Shown: positions 43,452-53,032, counted from the first letter of the stretch. The stretch is 64,000 nt of DNA from Enterobacter cloacae (GCA_014169315.1 AP022133.1:682001-746000), one strand, 5' to 3'. The notes: generated by a model from the letters alone, not told the origin. Numbers and translations are program-made.

Positions 43452-45050
43452 TTAACGATGACGGAATTCGCGGTGTTCAGCCCGACCAGAGGACATCTGC
43501 CGTGGCTGTTGATTACGGGCAGACATCTGTCGACTTTGCGCACCTCGCTGCTGTTGCGCTTGCCAGTTGGCGGAGCGGCTGTCGTTGCCGCTTAGCGCGT
43601 TAGCACGCGGCTGGCTGGTTCGCTGCTGAATATTCCGCTGTTGAGGGTTACGCTGTTGCGCTGTTTGCGAAACCCGTTTCTCCTGTCTCTGGGCTGTGGT
43701 CTGGCGATTCTCACGTTGCTGGGTGTTGGTTCGTTTCGCGGTCTGAGGTTTGGTGTCGTAACCACGGTAGTTATTACGTTGGGAAATCTGCTGTAGTTGT
43801 TGGCTGGAAGCCTGGCGCTGTGCGTCTTTGGTTCCCGGGCGCGCTGTCTGAGGGAATGTTTTGCCCGTCGATTTTTCCATTTGGTTCATCGCAGCCTGAC
43901 GCTGGCTGTCACGGTTGACCGGTGTCTTCTGCGTCGAACTGAGTCCCGTTGCCGTATTCGTGGAGTGGAAGCGGGTATTGAGCTGATTGTTTGGATATGG
44001 CACGCCCTCGCGATAGGCCGGGTTATGCTGCCAGGTCCGGTTGGCGTCCGTCAGGCGTTGCCCACTGATTTTATTGAAATTATCAACGTTGATATTGATG
44101 TTGTTATCACCGTTGCGGTTATAGCCGCCGTGATGATCCCAGTCATCATCATGATGGTCGTCGTCATCCCAGTCGATGTTGCTGAAGATAGCGTAGGTTG
44201 TCGCGACACCCAGACTGAAACCTAAGCCGTTCACGAAGCTATTGCCAAATTGCTCACCGGGCGTTGGGGGGAGATAGGTTGGTGGATAGGCAGTGTTTGG
44301 CCAGGTACCGTAAACCGTATTGGGGTTATAGGTGGGGACGTATACCACCTGCGGGTCGGCAGATTCGATCTTAATGACCGTTGGGTTTGTCGTGGTGGTT
44401 GTACTTGTACTTGTACTTGTACTTGTTGTTGTCGACTCGCTGGTTGCGGCTTTAGCAGGAGCGGGTTTTGTCACGGTGGTGACAGTTTGTTGCGGCGTCG
44501 ATTGTAACGCACCGGTTTGCTGAGCCAGCAGGCGCAGACGTTGAACCGAATCCATCACGTCTTGTGGCTGCGCGAGGAAAGCATCACCCAGATTTTGTAC
44601 CCACGGCGGATTTTCACCCAAGAGCGACATCAGTTGAGGGAACGCAACCAGCGACTTCACGCTGGGATCCCACGGCTGACTGGCAACGGCCTGAATGGCG
44701 GCATCACCCTGCATCTTAGGATTATCCTTTGACCACTGCGCGGCCTGGATAACGTTTGACGGATAGGTCGATGCCATCAAAATTTGCGACAGTAGCGCAT
44801 CCGGGTAGAGCGCGATGGGGGCCACCCACTGATCGATTTGCGCTGCACTGTACGTTGGCGGCGCAACCGGGGCGGCTTGTGCGGCTGGTGCCGGTGTGGC
44901 AACGGGAGCCGGTGCCGAAGGTTGTTGTGCAACCGGAGCAGGAGCGGTGGGCTCCGTTGCACGGCTTTTGACAAACATGACGCCAGAGGCGGCAAACAGC
45001 CCGGCACTGCACAGAAGGACAAGCAGATGTGGCTTAAAGGGCAACTTCAT
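43452..45050 (-). CDS. yacH: DUF3300 family protein YacH
   Basis: A 532-residue protein of unknown function. It has an N-terminal membrane anchor or signal (about residues 8-28), an Ala/Pro-rich linker, a DUF3300 domain (YSAAQIDQWVAPIALYPDAL, then NPTVIKIESADPQVVYVPTYN) and a DWDDDDHHDDDWDHH metal-binding-like patch near 295. The last 200 residues are low-complexity, rich in Gln, Arg, Asn and Thr. The ATG at 45050 has GGAG seven bases upstream. It sits between lpd and acnB, as in E. coli, and contains a tandem hexamer repeat coding for Ser-Thr. Confidence 0.88.
   Translation of the reverse strand: MKLPFKPHLLVLLCSAGLFAASGVMFVKSRATEPTAPAPVAQQPSAPAPVATPAPAAQAAPVAPPTYSAAQIDQWVAPIALYPDALLSQILMASTYPSNVIQAAQWSKDNPKMQGDAAIQAVASQPWDPSVKSLVAFPQLMSLLGENPPWVQNLGDAFLAQPQDVMDSVQRLRLLAQQTGALQSTPQQTVTTVTKPAPAKAATSESTTTSTSTSTSTTTTTNPTVIKIESADPQVVYVPTYNPNTVYGTWPNTAYPPTYLPPTPGEQFGNSFVNGLGFSLGVATTYAIFSNIDWDDDDHHDDDWDHHGGYNRNGDNNININVDNFNKISGQRLTDANRTWQHNPAYREGVPYPNNQLNTRFHSTNTATGLSSTQKTPVNRDSQRQAAMNQMEKSTGKTFPQTARPGTKDAQRQASSQQLQQISQRNNYRGYDTKPQTAKRTNTQQRENRQTTAQRQEKRVSQTAQQRNPQQRNIQQRTSQPRANALSGNDSRSANWQAQQQRGAQSRQMSARNQQPRQMSSGRAEHREFRHR
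44399..44422 (-). repeat. Four tandem TTGTAC hexamers in yacH
   Basis: Four perfect head-to-tail TTGTAC units (plus-strand reading) encode alternating Ser and Thr in a linker of YacH and continue into a degenerate TTGTTG run. Because six bases is two codons, slippage would change length without frameshift. Confidence 0.9.
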
Positions 45051-45232
45051 AGAATGACTCCAACGAGACAAGTGCTGCGCCGTAAGGCGTTCCTGTTGCT
45101 GCGAGTATTGTTCACCCGTGTTTTGCAGTTTTGACTTTTATTGGGAAACCACGCGGTGTATCCGGATAAAGAGTGTGAGCATTTATTACACAATTATATC
45201 TGATAGTTGAAAAGCCGCCGGGATATTCAGAA

Positions 45233-45252
45233 GGCCGCTCTTGCGAGCGGCC
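45233..45252 (-). terminator. Hairpin after the 38-codon small ORF
   Basis: GGCCGCTC and GAGCGGCC form a perfect eight-pair stem around a four-base loop, five bases beyond the small ORF stop on the minus strand. The following bases (TTCTG) give only a weak T tract. Confidence 0.6.
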
Positions 45253-45257
45253 AGCAG

Positions 45258-45374
45258 CTAGTTGCCGAGGTTGACGACAAACAGCACCGTGATGTCGGAT
45301 ATGTTCCAGCCACCGTGCAGTGCGGTAAGCAGTAAACCCGTCACAACGATCAGCACAGTGATTCGCATCTCCAT
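45258..45374 (-). CDS. Possible small membrane protein of 38 residues
   Basis: ATG at 45372-45374 to TAG at 45258-45260. The peptide begins MEMRITVLIVVTGLLLTAL, a single hydrophobic segment after a short charged start, then HGGWN and a second apolar stretch ITVLFVVNLGN. AGGA lies nine bases before the ATG, codons are common enterobacterial ones, and a hairpin follows the stop at once. I do not recognise the family. It could be a real small inner-membrane protein or a chance frame; the size and composition also recall type I toxin peptides, but no match is claimed. Confidence 0.45.
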   Translation of the reverse strand: MEMRITVLIVVTGLLLTALHGGWNISDITVLFVVNLGN

Positions 45375-45603
45375 TGCGTGCGTTCCTGTACAGGCTACGC
45401 GGGTTCGTTCTTCACCGGGAAAGGCAGAACCTGGCAAATTGGGGTTTTGCCACGTAGATTACGGAACTGCTCCCGGGCCCGGTGACTGGCTGCTACACCA
45501 GCGAAGCAGGCCGATGAGAAGAGTAGTGGATTCAAAGGGTATGAAGAAGGGGAAAAATGCATTTACATAATCTTTCATTCAAAACGGGAAAGCGCTGCGC
45601 AGA

Positions 45604-45632
45604 ATGAAAAAATCACCTTGCAAGTCTATACG
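45604..45632 (+). promoter_or_regulatory. Possible promoter for a small RNA upstream of acnB
   Basis: ATGAAA at 45604-45609 and TATACG at 45627-45632 each match four of six sigma-70 consensus positions and are 17 bases apart. Taken alone this is weak; it gains interest because a structured segment and a terminator follow within about 100 bases. Confidence 0.3.
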
Positions 45633-45638
45633 CAGGAG

Positions 45639-45736
45639 AGCAAAATTCGCTGCGTTGGGGTTTTGCCGCAAATCTGCCAGCCCGGTGTGCTACCACCGCA
45701 AGGCAACAAATTAACCGCTGTCAGGCGGTTTTTTTG
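45639..45736 (+). ncRNA. Candidate structured small RNA or terminated leader
   Basis: A segment of about 98 bases with nested pairing, ending in a good terminator. TTGCC (45663-45667) can pair with GGCAA (45702-45706), enclosing CGGTG-TGCTAC-CACCG (45683-45698). The terminator is AACCGC/GCGGTT (45713-45730) with a T run. No plausible ORF is inside, and the acnB promoter lies further downstream, so it is not simply the acnB leader. The existence of a transcript is an inference. Confidence 0.4.
45713..45735 (+). terminator. Rho-independent terminator upstream of acnB
   Basis: AACCGC at 45713-45718 pairs with GCGGTT at 45725-45730, six-base loop, followed by TTTTT. It points along the plus strand although no recognised plus-strand gene precedes it, which is the main support for a transcript ending here. 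Confidence 0.75.
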
Positions 45737-45818
45737 TGCCCAAAATTCGCCTCGCCTTCCCGCTATACCACTCTTAACGATTCAGCAAATTTTTTAATGT
45801 TGCTTTTTTGTAAACGGA

Positions 45819-45847
45819 TTAACACTGTGCAGAAATCCTGCTATGCT
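45819..45847 (+). promoter_or_regulatory. acnB promoter
   Basis: TTAACA (45819-45824) and TATGCT (45842-45847) are separated by exactly 17 bases, with TGC just before the -10. A start near 45854 would give a leader of about 94 bases. AcnB apo-protein is known in E. coli to bind its own message, so leader length may matter. Confidence 0.75.
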
Positions 45848-45947
45848 GCCCGACGCGGTATCGGGCATTTACCCTACAAACTGCTGTCTCACAGGAGCGT
45901 GAAGAGAACGTCCGCCGCATATGACAATGAGAGCGAGGAGAACCGTC

Positions 45948-48545
45948 GTGCTAGAAGAATACCGTAAGCACGTAGCAGAACGTGCCGCCGAGGGGATTGT
46001 ACCCAAACCTTTAGATGCAACCCAAATGGCCGCGCTCGTCGAGCTGCTGAAGAACCCGCCTAAGGGCGAAGAAGAATTCCTGTTAGATCTGTTGATCAAC
46101 CGTGTACCGCCTGGTGTAGATGAAGCGGCCTACGTAAAAGCCGGTTTCCTTGCTGCCATTGCCAAAGGCGCAGCCACCTCCCCACTGGTAACTCCTGAAA
46201 AAGCGATTGAATTGCTCGGCACCATGCAGGGCGGTTACAACATTCATCCGCTGATTGACGCGCTGGATAACGACACGCTGGCACCGATTGCCGCAAAAGC
46301 GCTCTCTTCAACGCTGCTGATGTTTGATAACTTCTACGATGTGGAAGAAAAAGCGAAAGCGGGCAACGTCTACGCGAAGCAGGTGATGCAGTCCTGGGCT
46401 GATGCAGAATGGTTCCTGAACCGTCCTGCGCTGGCTGAAAAAATCACCGTTACCGTCTTCAAAGTGACGGGTGAAACCAACACTGATGACCTTTCTCCGG
46501 CACCGGATGCATGGTCTCGCCCGGATATCCCTCTGCACGCGCTGGCGATGCTGAAGAACGCCCGTGAAGGTATCGAGCCGGATCAGCCTGGCGTGGTCGG
46601 CCCAATCAAGCAGATTGAAGCGTTGCAGAAAAAAGGTTTCCCGCTGGCTTACGTGGGTGACGTTGTCGGTACTGGTTCTTCCCGTAAATCCGCAACTAAC
46701 TCCGTGCTGTGGTTCATGGGCGATGATATCCCGCACGTGCCAAATAAGCGCGGCGGCGGTCTGTGCCTCGGCGGCAAAATCGCACCCATCTTCTTTAACA
46801 CGATGGAAGATGCGGGCGCACTGCCGATTGAAGTCGACGTCTCTGACCTGAACATGGGCGACGTGATTGACGTATACCCGTTCAAAGGTGAAGTGCGTAA
46901 CCATGAAACCAACGAACTGCTGGCAAGTTTTGAGCTGAAAACCGATGTGCTGGTTGACGAAGTCCGTGCCGGTGGCCGTATCCCGCTGATCATCGGTCGT
47001 GGCCTGACTACCAAAGCGCGTGAAGCGCTGGGTCTGCCGCACAGCACGGTATTCCGTCATGCAAAAGATGTGGCAGAAAGCAACCGTGGTTACTCTCTGG
47101 CGCAGAAAATGGTGGGCCGTGCGTGCGGCGTAACCGGTATCCGTCCGGGCGCATACTGCGAGCCGAAGATGACTTCCGTAGGCTCTCAGGATACCACTGG
47201 CCCAATGACCCGTGACGAACTGAAAGACCTGGCGTGCCTGGGCTTCTCGTCTGACCTGGTGATGCAGTCATTCTGTCACACGGCGGCATATCCGAAGCCG
47301 GTTGACGTGACTACACACCATACGCTGCCAGACTTCATCATGAACCGTGGCGGTGTGTCCCTGCGTCCGGGTGATGGTGTTATCCACTCCTGGCTGAACC
47401 GTATGCTGCTGCCTGATACCGTAGGTACCGGTGGTGACTCCCATACCCGTTTCCCGATTGGTATCTCCTTCCCGGCGGGCTCTGGTCTGGTGGCGTTTGC
47501 TGCTGCGACCGGCGTGATGCCGCTGGATATGCCGGAATCGGTTCTGGTGCGCTTCAAAGGCAAAATGCAGCCGGGTATCACCCTGCGCGACCTGGTTCAC
47601 GCAATTCCGCTGTATGCCATCAAACAGGGCCTGCTGACCGTTGAGAAGAAAGGTAAGAAGAACATCTTCTCTGGTCGTATCCTGGAAATTGAAGGTCTGC
47701 CGGACCTGAAAGTAGAACAGGCGTTCGAACTGACTGATGCTTCTGCTGAGCGTTCAGCTGCGGGCTGTACCATCAAGCTGAACCAGGCACCAATCGAAGA
47801 GTACCTGACCTCTAACATCGTGCTGCTGAAGTGGATGATTGCAGAAGGCTACGGCGACCGTCGTACGCTGGAGCGTCGTATCCAGGGCATGGAAAAATGG
47901 CTGGCAGATCCGCAGTTGCTGGAAGCCGATGCTGACGCAGAATACGCGGCGGTGATCGACATCGATCTGGCGGATATCAAAGAGCCAATCCTGTGTGCGC
48001 CAAACGATCCTGACGATGCGCGTCTGCTCTCTGATGTTCAGGGCGACAAGATTGACGAAGTGTTTATCGGTTCGTGCATGACCAACATCGGTCACTTCCG
48101 CGCGGCTGGTAAGCTGCTGGATACCCACAAAGGCCAGCTGCCAACCCGTCTGTGGGTGGCTCCGCCAACCCGTATGGATGCTGCTCAGCTGACTGAAGAG
48201 GGTTACTACAGCGTGTTTGGTAAGAGCGGTGCGCGTATTGAAATCCCTGGCTGTTCCCTGTGTATGGGTAACCAGGCGCGTGTAGCCGACGGTGCGACGG
48301 TGGTCTCCACCTCTACCCGTAACTTCCCGAACCGTTTAGGTACCGGTGCTAACGTTTATCTGGCCTCTGCGGAGCTGGCGGCGGTTGCCGCGCTGATTGG
48401 CAAACTGCCAACGCCGGAAGAGTACCAGACTTATATCGCTCAGGTTGATAAGACGGCGGTGGATACCTACCGCTATCTGAACTTCGACCAGCTCTCTCAG
48501 TACACCGAGAAGGCTGACGGGGTTATCTTCCAGACCGCGGTATAA
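45948..48545 (+). CDS. acnB: Aconitate hydratase B
   Basis: Main TCA-cycle aconitase and 2-methylisocitrate dehydratase, a [4Fe-4S] enzyme that also binds mRNA when iron is lost. 865 residues from the GTG at 45948, which has AGGAG upstream and gives the E. coli start [15 protein letters not shown]. Domain order is the AcnB type: N-terminal HEAT-like domain (about 1-160), swivel domain, then the catalytic core. Cluster cysteines are in [11 protein letters not shown] near 710 and [14 protein letters not shown] near 769-772. A terminator follows the stop. Confidence 0.97.
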   Translation: MLEEYRKHVAERAAEGIVPKPLDATQMAALVELLKNPPKGEEEFLLDLLINRVPPGVDEAAYVKAGFLAAIAKGAATSPLVTPEKAIELLGTMQGGYNIHPLIDALDNDTLAPIAAKALSSTLLMFDNFYDVEEKAKAGNVYAKQVMQSWADAEWFLNRPALAEKITVTVFKVTGETNTDDLSPAPDAWSRPDIPLHALAMLKNAREGIEPDQPGVVGPIKQIEALQKKGFPLAYVGDVVGTGSSRKSATNSVLWFMGDDIPHVPNKRGGGLCLGGKIAPIFFNTMEDAGALPIEVDVSDLNMGDVIDVYPFKGEVRNHETNELLASFELKTDVLVDEVRAGGRIPLIIGRGLTTKAREALGLPHSTVFRHAKDVAESNRGYSLAQKMVGRACGVTGIRPGAYCEPKMTSVGSQDTTGPMTRDELKDLACLGFSSDLVMQSFCHTAAYPKPVDVTTHHTLPDFIMNRGGVSLRPGDGVIHSWLNRMLLPDTVGTGGDSHTRFPIGISFPAGSGLVAFAAATGVMPLDMPESVLVRFKGKMQPGITLRDLVHAIPLYAIKQGLLTVEKKGKKNIFSGRILEIEGLPDLKVEQAFELTDASAERSAAGCTIKLNQAPIEEYLTSNIVLLKWMIAEGYGDRRTLERRIQGMEKWLADPQLLEADADAEYAAVIDIDLADIKEPILCAPNDPDDARLLSDVQGDKIDEVFIGSCMTNIGHFRAAGKLLDTHKGQLPTRLWVAPPTRMDAAQLTEEGYYSVFGKSGARIEIPGCSLCMGNQARVADGATVVSTSTRNFPNRLGTGANVYLASAELAAVAALIGKLPTPEEYQTYIAQVDKTAVDTYRYLNFDQLSQYTEKADGVIFQTAV

Positions 48546-48551
48546 ACAGCA

Positions 48552-48575
48552 AAACCGTCTCTGTAGAGACGGTTT
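48552..48575 (+). terminator. Terminator after acnB
   Basis: AAACCGTCTC (48552-48561) pairs with GAGACGGTTT (48566-48575), four-base loop, and continues TTC. A strong Rho-independent terminator seven bases after the acnB stop. Confidence 0.92.
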
Positions 48576-48585
48576 TTCGTGTTTT

Positions 48586-48629
48586 CACCCTCTCCCGTAG
48601 AGAGGGCAGGAGTGAGGGCATCAGGCCGC
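48586..48629 (-). repeat. Dispersed intergenic repeat, copy 1
   Basis: Read on the minus strand this is GCGGCCTGATGCCCTCACTC followed by a CCCTCTC/GAGAGGG hairpin. It shares its flank and hairpin with the elements at 52978 and 56214, in inverse orientation. REP-like repeats of this kind lie between genes in enterobacteria. Confidence 0.8.
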
Positions 48630-48734
48630 AGGGTCTTGCTCTCACTTTTTATTTTCATTCCTCCCACCTCCCACGCTTTTTTTCTTCCTCTCTGCTGCGA
48701 TAATTAACGTAATGGCTTTGCAGAGGAAAATACT

Positions 48735-49097
48735 ATGGATTACGAATTTCTGCGCGACATCACCGGAGTGGTGAAAGTGCGTATGTCGATGGGCCACGAA
48801 GCCGTTGGACACTGGTTTAACGAAGAGGTGAAAGAGAACCTCGCGTTACTTGATGAAGTGGAACAGGCTGCGCAGACGGTAAAAGGCAGTGAGCGATCCT
48901 GGCAGCGTGCCGGACACGAATATACGCTGTGGATGGACGGCGAAGAGGTGATGGTGCGTGCCAACCAGCTTGAATTCTCGGGCGATGAGATGGAAGAGGG
49001 GATGAGCTACTACGACGAAGAGAGCCTGTCGCTGTGCGGTGTTGAAGACTTCCTCAAAGTGGTGGCTGCGTATCGTGAGTTCATGAAACAGAAATAA
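48735..49097 (+). CDS. yacL: UPF0231 family protein YacL
   Basis: A 120-residue acidic cytoplasmic protein of unknown function, conserved in gammaproteobacteria and placed after acnB as in E. coli. It begins [20 protein letters not shown] and contains [19 protein letters not shown]. No catalytic motif, signal or membrane segment is visible. AGAGG lies nine bases before the ATG, and a polypyrimidine tract precedes it. A shared hairpin ends it against speD. Confidence 0.93.
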   Translation: MDYEFLRDITGVVKVRMSMGHEAVGHWFNEEVKENLALLDEVEQAAQTVKGSERSWQRAGHEYTLWMDGEEVMVRANQLEFSGDEMEEGMSYYDEESLSLCGVEDFLKVVAAYREFMKQK

Positions 49098-49101
49098 CAC
49101 C

Positions 49102-49131
49102 CCGGAGCATCCCTGCTCCGGGTCCGTTTTA
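49102..49131. terminator. Shared yacL/speD terminator
   Basis: CCCGGAGCA (49102-49110) pairs with TGCTCCGGG (49115-49123) around TCCC, with TCCGTTTT after it on the plus side. It lies between convergent stops; the T run favours yacL, and service to speD is possible. Confidence 0.8.
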
Positions 49132-49923
49132 CACGGCCGGAATATTGCGGCCGTAGTAGATTTCGCGCATCTCTTTCCAGAGCCGGTCAGTGATGACCTT
49201 GCGCTCTTCTTCGCTCAAATCTTCCGGTCTGGTATGGAACATGTAGTGCTTAAGGTCGAATTCCTTAAGTAACATCTTGGTATGGAAGATGTTTTCCTGA
49301 TACACGTTCACGTCCACCATGTCGTACAGCGCCTTCATATCATCGGACATAAAGTTCTGGATGGAGTTGATCTCGTGGTCGATGAAGTGTTTCATGCCGT
49401 TGATATCACGGGTGAAACCACGCACACGATAATCAATGGTCACGATGTCGGATTCCAGCTGGTGGATTAAGTAGTTCAGCGCCTTAAGAGGCGAAATCAC
49501 GCCACAGGTAGAGACTTCAATATCCGCGCGGAAGGTACACAGACCGCCTTCAGGATGGCTTTCAGGGTAGGTATGCACGCAGATGTGACTTTTATCCAGG
49601 TGGGCCACGACGGCCTCTGGCAGTGGGCCTGGATGTTCGGTGTTGTCGATAAGCTTAGGGTCGACCGGCTCTTCGCTGACCAGAATCGTCACGCTGGCAC
49701 CCTGTGGCTCATAATCCTGACGGGCAATATTCAGGATATTTGCGCCGATAATAGAGCAGGTTTCTGACAGGATCTCGGTCAGACGATTGGCATTGTAGAG
49801 TTCATCGATATAGGCGATATACCCATCGCGCTCTTCTGCGGTTTTGGCATAGCAGATATCGTAAATACAAAAACTCAGGCTTTTGGTCAGGTTGTTAAAG
49901 CCATGCAGCTTAAGCTTTTTCAA
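49129..49923 (-). CDS. speD: S-adenosylmethionine decarboxylase proenzyme
   Basis: Supplies decarboxylated SAM, the aminopropyl donor for spermidine. 264 residues, as in E. coli. It self-cleaves at Lys111-Ser112 in [13 protein letters not shown], turning Ser112 into the pyruvoyl cofactor. The start is TTG, four codons into the text [10 protein letters not shown], which immediately abuts the speE stop without a spacer; no closer ATG fits the family. The rare start and abutment suggest translational coupling to speE. Confidence 0.96.
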   Translation of the reverse strand: MKKLKLHGFNNLTKSLSFCIYDICYAKTAEERDGYIAYIDELYNANRLTEILSETCSIIGANILNIARQDYEPQGASVTILVSEEPVDPKLIDNTEHPGPLPEAVVAHLDKSHICVHTYPESHPEGGLCTFRADIEVSTCGVISPLKALNYLIHQLESDIVTIDYRVRGFTRDINGMKHFIDHEINSIQNFMSDDMKALYDMVDVNVYQENIFHTKMLLKEFDLKHYMFHTRPEDLSEEERKVITDRLWKEMREIYYGRNIPAV

Positions 49924-50793
49924 TTAGCTCACCCCCTTAGAGGACAGCGCATCTTGCAGGTACTGCGGCAAGGCAAATGCGGCAGTATGGATAGCCGGAT
50001 TGTAGTATCGGCACTGAAGACCGGCCTGGTGGAAACGGGCCTGAATAATTCCGGTGGAGAGATGACGCAACACTTCGTTATCGGTCGCCCAGGCGAAAGT
50101 CATGATCCCGCCGTAGTAGGTCGGAATAGCGGCCTGATAGAAGCTGACGTCACTAAAGTAAGTGCTCAGCTTGCGGTGGCTGTCGAGGGCTTCATCCTGC
50201 TGCAGGAAGCAAACACCGTTTTGCGCCACAAAGATCCCCCCTGGTTTCAGGCAACGCTTACAGCCTTCGTAGAAAGAAGAGGTAAACAGCGATGCGCCAG
50301 GGCCGATAGGATCAGTGCAGTCGGAGATAATCACATCAAAGGTTTGCGTGGTCTGATTAACGAAGTTGACGCCATCATCAATGACCAGATTAAAGCGCGG
50401 ATCGTCATAACTACCGGCGCTGTGGTTGGGCAGATACTGGCGGCAGAAGGAGACGACGCCTGCATCAATTTCCACCATTGTGATGGTTTCAATGGATTGA
50501 TGACGGGACACTTCGCGCAGCATGGCACCGTCGCCACCGCCGATAATCAGAACGTGCTTCGCGTGCCCGTGTGCCAGTAGCGGTACGTGGGTCATCATTT
50601 CGTGATAGATAAACTCATCGCGCTCGGTGGTTTGCACCACGCCATCCAGTGCCATCACGCGGCCAAAGGCGGCGTTCTCGAAGATGACCAGATCCTGATG
50701 ATCGGTTTTCTCGTGATAAAGCACGTTATCGACGGCAAAGTATTGACCAAACTGGTCATGCAGCGTTTCATGCCATACCGGGTTATCGGTCAT
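49924..50793 (-). CDS. speE: Polyamine aminopropyltransferase (spermidine synthase)
   Basis: Transfers the aminopropyl group from decarboxylated SAM to putrescine. 289 residues. The SAM-like fold is marked by [18 protein letters not shown] near 83 and the catalytic region [24 protein letters not shown] split around residues 155-175. A very strong GGAGGTG site lies before the ATG at 50793. First gene of the speE-speD operon; a perfect hairpin lies 75 bases upstream. Confidence 0.96.
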   Translation of the reverse strand: MTDNPVWHETLHDQFGQYFAVDNVLYHEKTDHQDLVIFENAAFGRVMALDGVVQTTERDEFIYHEMMTHVPLLAHGHAKHVLIIGGGDGAMLREVSRHQSIETITMVEIDAGVVSFCRQYLPNHSAGSYDDPRFNLVIDDGVNFVNQTTQTFDVIISDCTDPIGPGASLFTSSFYEGCKRCLKPGGIFVAQNGVCFLQQDEALDSHRKLSTYFSDVSFYQAAIPTYYGGIMTFAWATDNEVLRHLSTGIIQARFHQAGLQCRYYNPAIHTAAFALPQYLQDALSSKGVS

Positions 50794-50857
50794 GAGTTGA
50801 CACCTCCTTTGTTAACATCCGTTACCCCAGAGAATTGGGCGCAACATGCATAGCTAA

Positions 50858-50883
50858 CTATAACCGTGGGTTCACGGTTATAG
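50858..50883. repeat. Perfect 11-bp hairpin between yacC and speE
   Basis: CTATAACCGTG at 50858-50868 and CACGGTTATAG at 50873-50883 enclose GGTT. It lies 24 bases after the yacC stop and 65 before speE, on the same strand as both. There is no T tract, so it may be a message-stabilising or protein-binding dyad rather than a terminator. Confidence 0.65.
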
Positions 50884-50907
50884 CGGTCAACAGGGGCGTC
50901 GGGAAGG

Positions 50908-51255
50908 TTATTTCACGTAGGCGAGCAGGCTGAGTGAATCACGAGCCAGCGCTTTGCATTTTTTTGCAGTGGGGATGCCAATACCGCTTAAATCGCGGTA
51001 GCTGTCTTCACCGAGCGCCTTCATGTCGAAGCTGTCGTAGTTGCTGAGATCCCATTGGTTCTGCTGGGCAAAAAAGACCAGTGCGCGACGAATCTGCCCG
51101 TTGGGTAAATTCTGGTAGCCACAATCGTTTTTCAGGAATACAAAAACTGCCGTTAAATCGGCCATATCTTCCGCTTCGTTTTCACTTAGCGCATAGCTGT
51201 TCGCACACATTGCCATCAGGCTGCCGAACAAAATTGTCCTGAAAAACGTCTTCAT
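50908..51255 (-). CDS. yacC: Exported YacC (pilotin-like) protein
   Basis: A 115-residue exported protein. The ATG at 51255 gives the family start MKTFFRT and a signal peptide ending near CANSYA. The mature part has one conserved Cys pair (NDCGYQ and KKCKAL) and the stretch [20 protein letters not shown]. YacC is related to PulS/OutS pilotins, which escort secretins in type II secretion, but no secretin gene is nearby. It diverges from cueO across 146 bases. Confidence 0.9.
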   Translation of the reverse strand: MKTFFRTILFGSLMAMCANSYALSENEAEDMADLTAVFVFLKNDCGYQNLPNGQIRRALVFFAQQNQWDLSNYDSFDMKALGEDSYRDLSGIGIPTAKKCKALARDSLSLLAYVK

Positions 51256-51336
51256 TGCTTCTACCACTGCATCACGGAAAATTAACGTTAGCATACTTGA
51301 TGCCAGGGCGACGATCTTTAATTATTACCGCTTTAC

Positions 51337-51367
51337 TTGACCTTCCGGTAAGGGGAGGGTTTATGCT
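51337..51367 (+). promoter_or_regulatory. CueR-controlled cueO promoter
   Basis: TTGACC (51337-51342) and TATGCT (51362-51367) are 19 bases apart, the overlong spacer typical of MerR-family promoters. Between them ACCTTCC faces GGGAGGGT, the CueR dyad. In E. coli the copper-bound regulator untwists the same element to switch on cueO. Confidence 0.93.
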
Positions 51368-51401
51368 CAAAATATCGCCTGCAGGAAATAAGGAAATGAA
51401 C

Positions 51402-52970
51402 ATGCAACGTCGTGATTTTTTGAAATATTCCGCTGCGCTGGGGGTTGCCAGTGCATTACCACTGTGGAGTCGTGCGGTTTTTGCGGCTGACAGACCCACC
51501 TTACCGATTCCCGAATTACTCACCGCTGATGCCCGTAGCCGCATTCAGCTTGTTGTTCAGTCCGGTAAAACGACCTTTGGTAAGCATAACGCCACAACGT
51601 GGGGTTATAACGGTAGCCTGCTTGGCCCGGCCATCCAGCTACGCAAGGGGAGCGCCGTGACGGTTGATATCCACAACACGCTGGCAGAAGAGACTACGCT
51701 GCACTGGCACGGTCTGGAAGTGCCGGGGGAGGTTGATGGTGGGCCGCAGGGGATCATCAAGGCTGGTGATAAGCGTAGCGTCACCTTTACCCCCAACCAG
51801 CGCGCAGCGACCTGCTGGTTCCACCCACATCAGCACGGAAAAACGGGCCATCAGGTGGCGATGGGGCTGGCCGGTCTGGTACTGATTGAAGATGATGAAA
51901 GCCGCCTGTTGCGCCTGCCGAAACAGTGGGGCATTGACGATATCCCGGTCATTGTTCAGGACAAGAAATTCACTGCAGACGGTCAGATTGATTATCAGCT
52001 GGATGTGATGAGCGCGGCGGTAGGCTGGTTTGGCGATACGCTGCTGACTAACGGCGCTATTTACCCGCAGCATGCCGCCCCGAAAGGCTGGCTGCGTTTA
52101 CGTCTGCTCAATGGGTGTAATGCGCGTTCGCTGAATTTTGCTGCCAGCGATAAACGTCCGCTGTACGTGGTGGCGAGTGACGGCGGGCTACTGCCTGAGC
52201 CGGTTAAGGTGAACGAATTGCCGATGCTGATGGGCGAGCGATTCGAGGTGCTGGTGGATATCAGTGATGGCAAATCGTTTGACCTGGTCACGCTGCCGGT
52301 GAGCCAGATGGGGATGGCCGTCGCACCCTTTGATAAGGCTCACCCGGTGTTGCGCATTCAGCCGCTGCAGATTGCCGCCTCCGGTACGCTGCCGGATACG
52401 CTAAGCACGCTCCCGGCCTTGCCTTCACTTGAGGGCTTAACCCAGCGCACGCTGCAGCTCTCAATGGACCCAATGCTCGACATGATGGGGATGCAGGCGC
52501 TGATGGAGAAGTACGGCAATCAGGCGATGGCGGGTATGCAGCACGGGCAGATGATGGGCCACATGAATATGGATCACGGGAAAATGGGCGGCATGGGGAA
52601 CATGAACCACGGCGATCATGGCTTCGATTTCCACAATGCCAACCGGATCAACGGCAAAGCGTTTGACATGAACACGCCGATGTTTGCTGCCACAAAGGGA
52701 CAGTTTGAACGTTGGGTTATTTCCGGTGTCGGCGACATGATGTTGCATCCATTCCATATTCACGGTACGCAGTTCCGCATTCTCTCGGAGAACGGTAATG
52801 CACCCGTTGCGCATCGCGCGGGCTGGAAAGATACGGTAAGGGTTGAAGGTGGAGTCAGTGAGGTGCTGGTGAAATTCGACCATGAGGCACCGAAAGAATT
52901 TGCCTATATGGCGCACTGCCATCTGCTGGAGCATGAAGATACGGGGATGATGTTGGGATTCACGGTTTAA
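51402..52970 (+). CDS. cueO: Multicopper oxidase CueO
   Basis: Periplasmic cuprous oxidase that protects against copper. 522 residues from the ATG at 51402, which has AAGGAA eight bases upstream. A Tat signal (RRDFLK, then [11 protein letters not shown], ending FAA) leads three cupredoxin domains. Copper ligands are in [29 protein letters not shown] and [15 protein letters not shown] Met/His-rich insert ([20 protein letters not shown], near 390-410) marks the CueO subtype and covers the substrate site. Confidence 0.96.
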   Translation: MQRRDFLKYSAALGVASALPLWSRAVFAADRPTLPIPELLTADARSRIQLVVQSGKTTFGKHNATTWGYNGSLLGPAIQLRKGSAVTVDIHNTLAEETTLHWHGLEVPGEVDGGPQGIIKAGDKRSVTFTPNQRAATCWFHPHQHGKTGHQVAMGLAGLVLIEDDESRLLRLPKQWGIDDIPVIVQDKKFTADGQIDYQLDVMSAAVGWFGDTLLTNGAIYPQHAAPKGWLRLRLLNGCNARSLNFAASDKRPLYVVASDGGLLPEPVKVNELPMLMGERFEVLVDISDGKSFDLVTLPVSQMGMAVAPFDKAHPVLRIQPLQIAASGTLPDTLSTLPALPSLEGLTQRTLQLSMDPMLDMMGMQALMEKYGNQAMAGMQHGQMMGHMNMDHGKMGGMGNMNHGDHGFDFHNANRINGKAFDMNTPMFAATKGQFERWVISGVGDMMLHPFHIHGTQFRILSENGNAPVAHRAGWKDTVRVEGGVSEVLVKFDHEAPKEFAYMAHCHLLEHEDTGMMLGFTV

Positions 52971-52977
52971 AGCAGGT

Positions 52978-53022
52978 GCGGCCTGATGCCCTCACCCTGA
53001 CCCTCTCCCATAGGGAGAGGGG
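52978..53022 (+). repeat. Dispersed intergenic repeat, copy 2
   Basis: GCGGCCTGATGCCCTCACCC followed by a CCCTCTCC/GGAGAGGGG hairpin, eight bases after cueO. Flank and stem match copy 1 in inverted orientation. Confidence 0.8.
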
Positions 53023-53032
53023 ACAAACACTA

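Noticed and set aside
45262..45570. Plus-strand open frame of about 100 codons before acnB
   Set aside because: No ribosome site or family, and its composition is irregular. It overlaps the better supported minus-strand small ORF and the structured segments.
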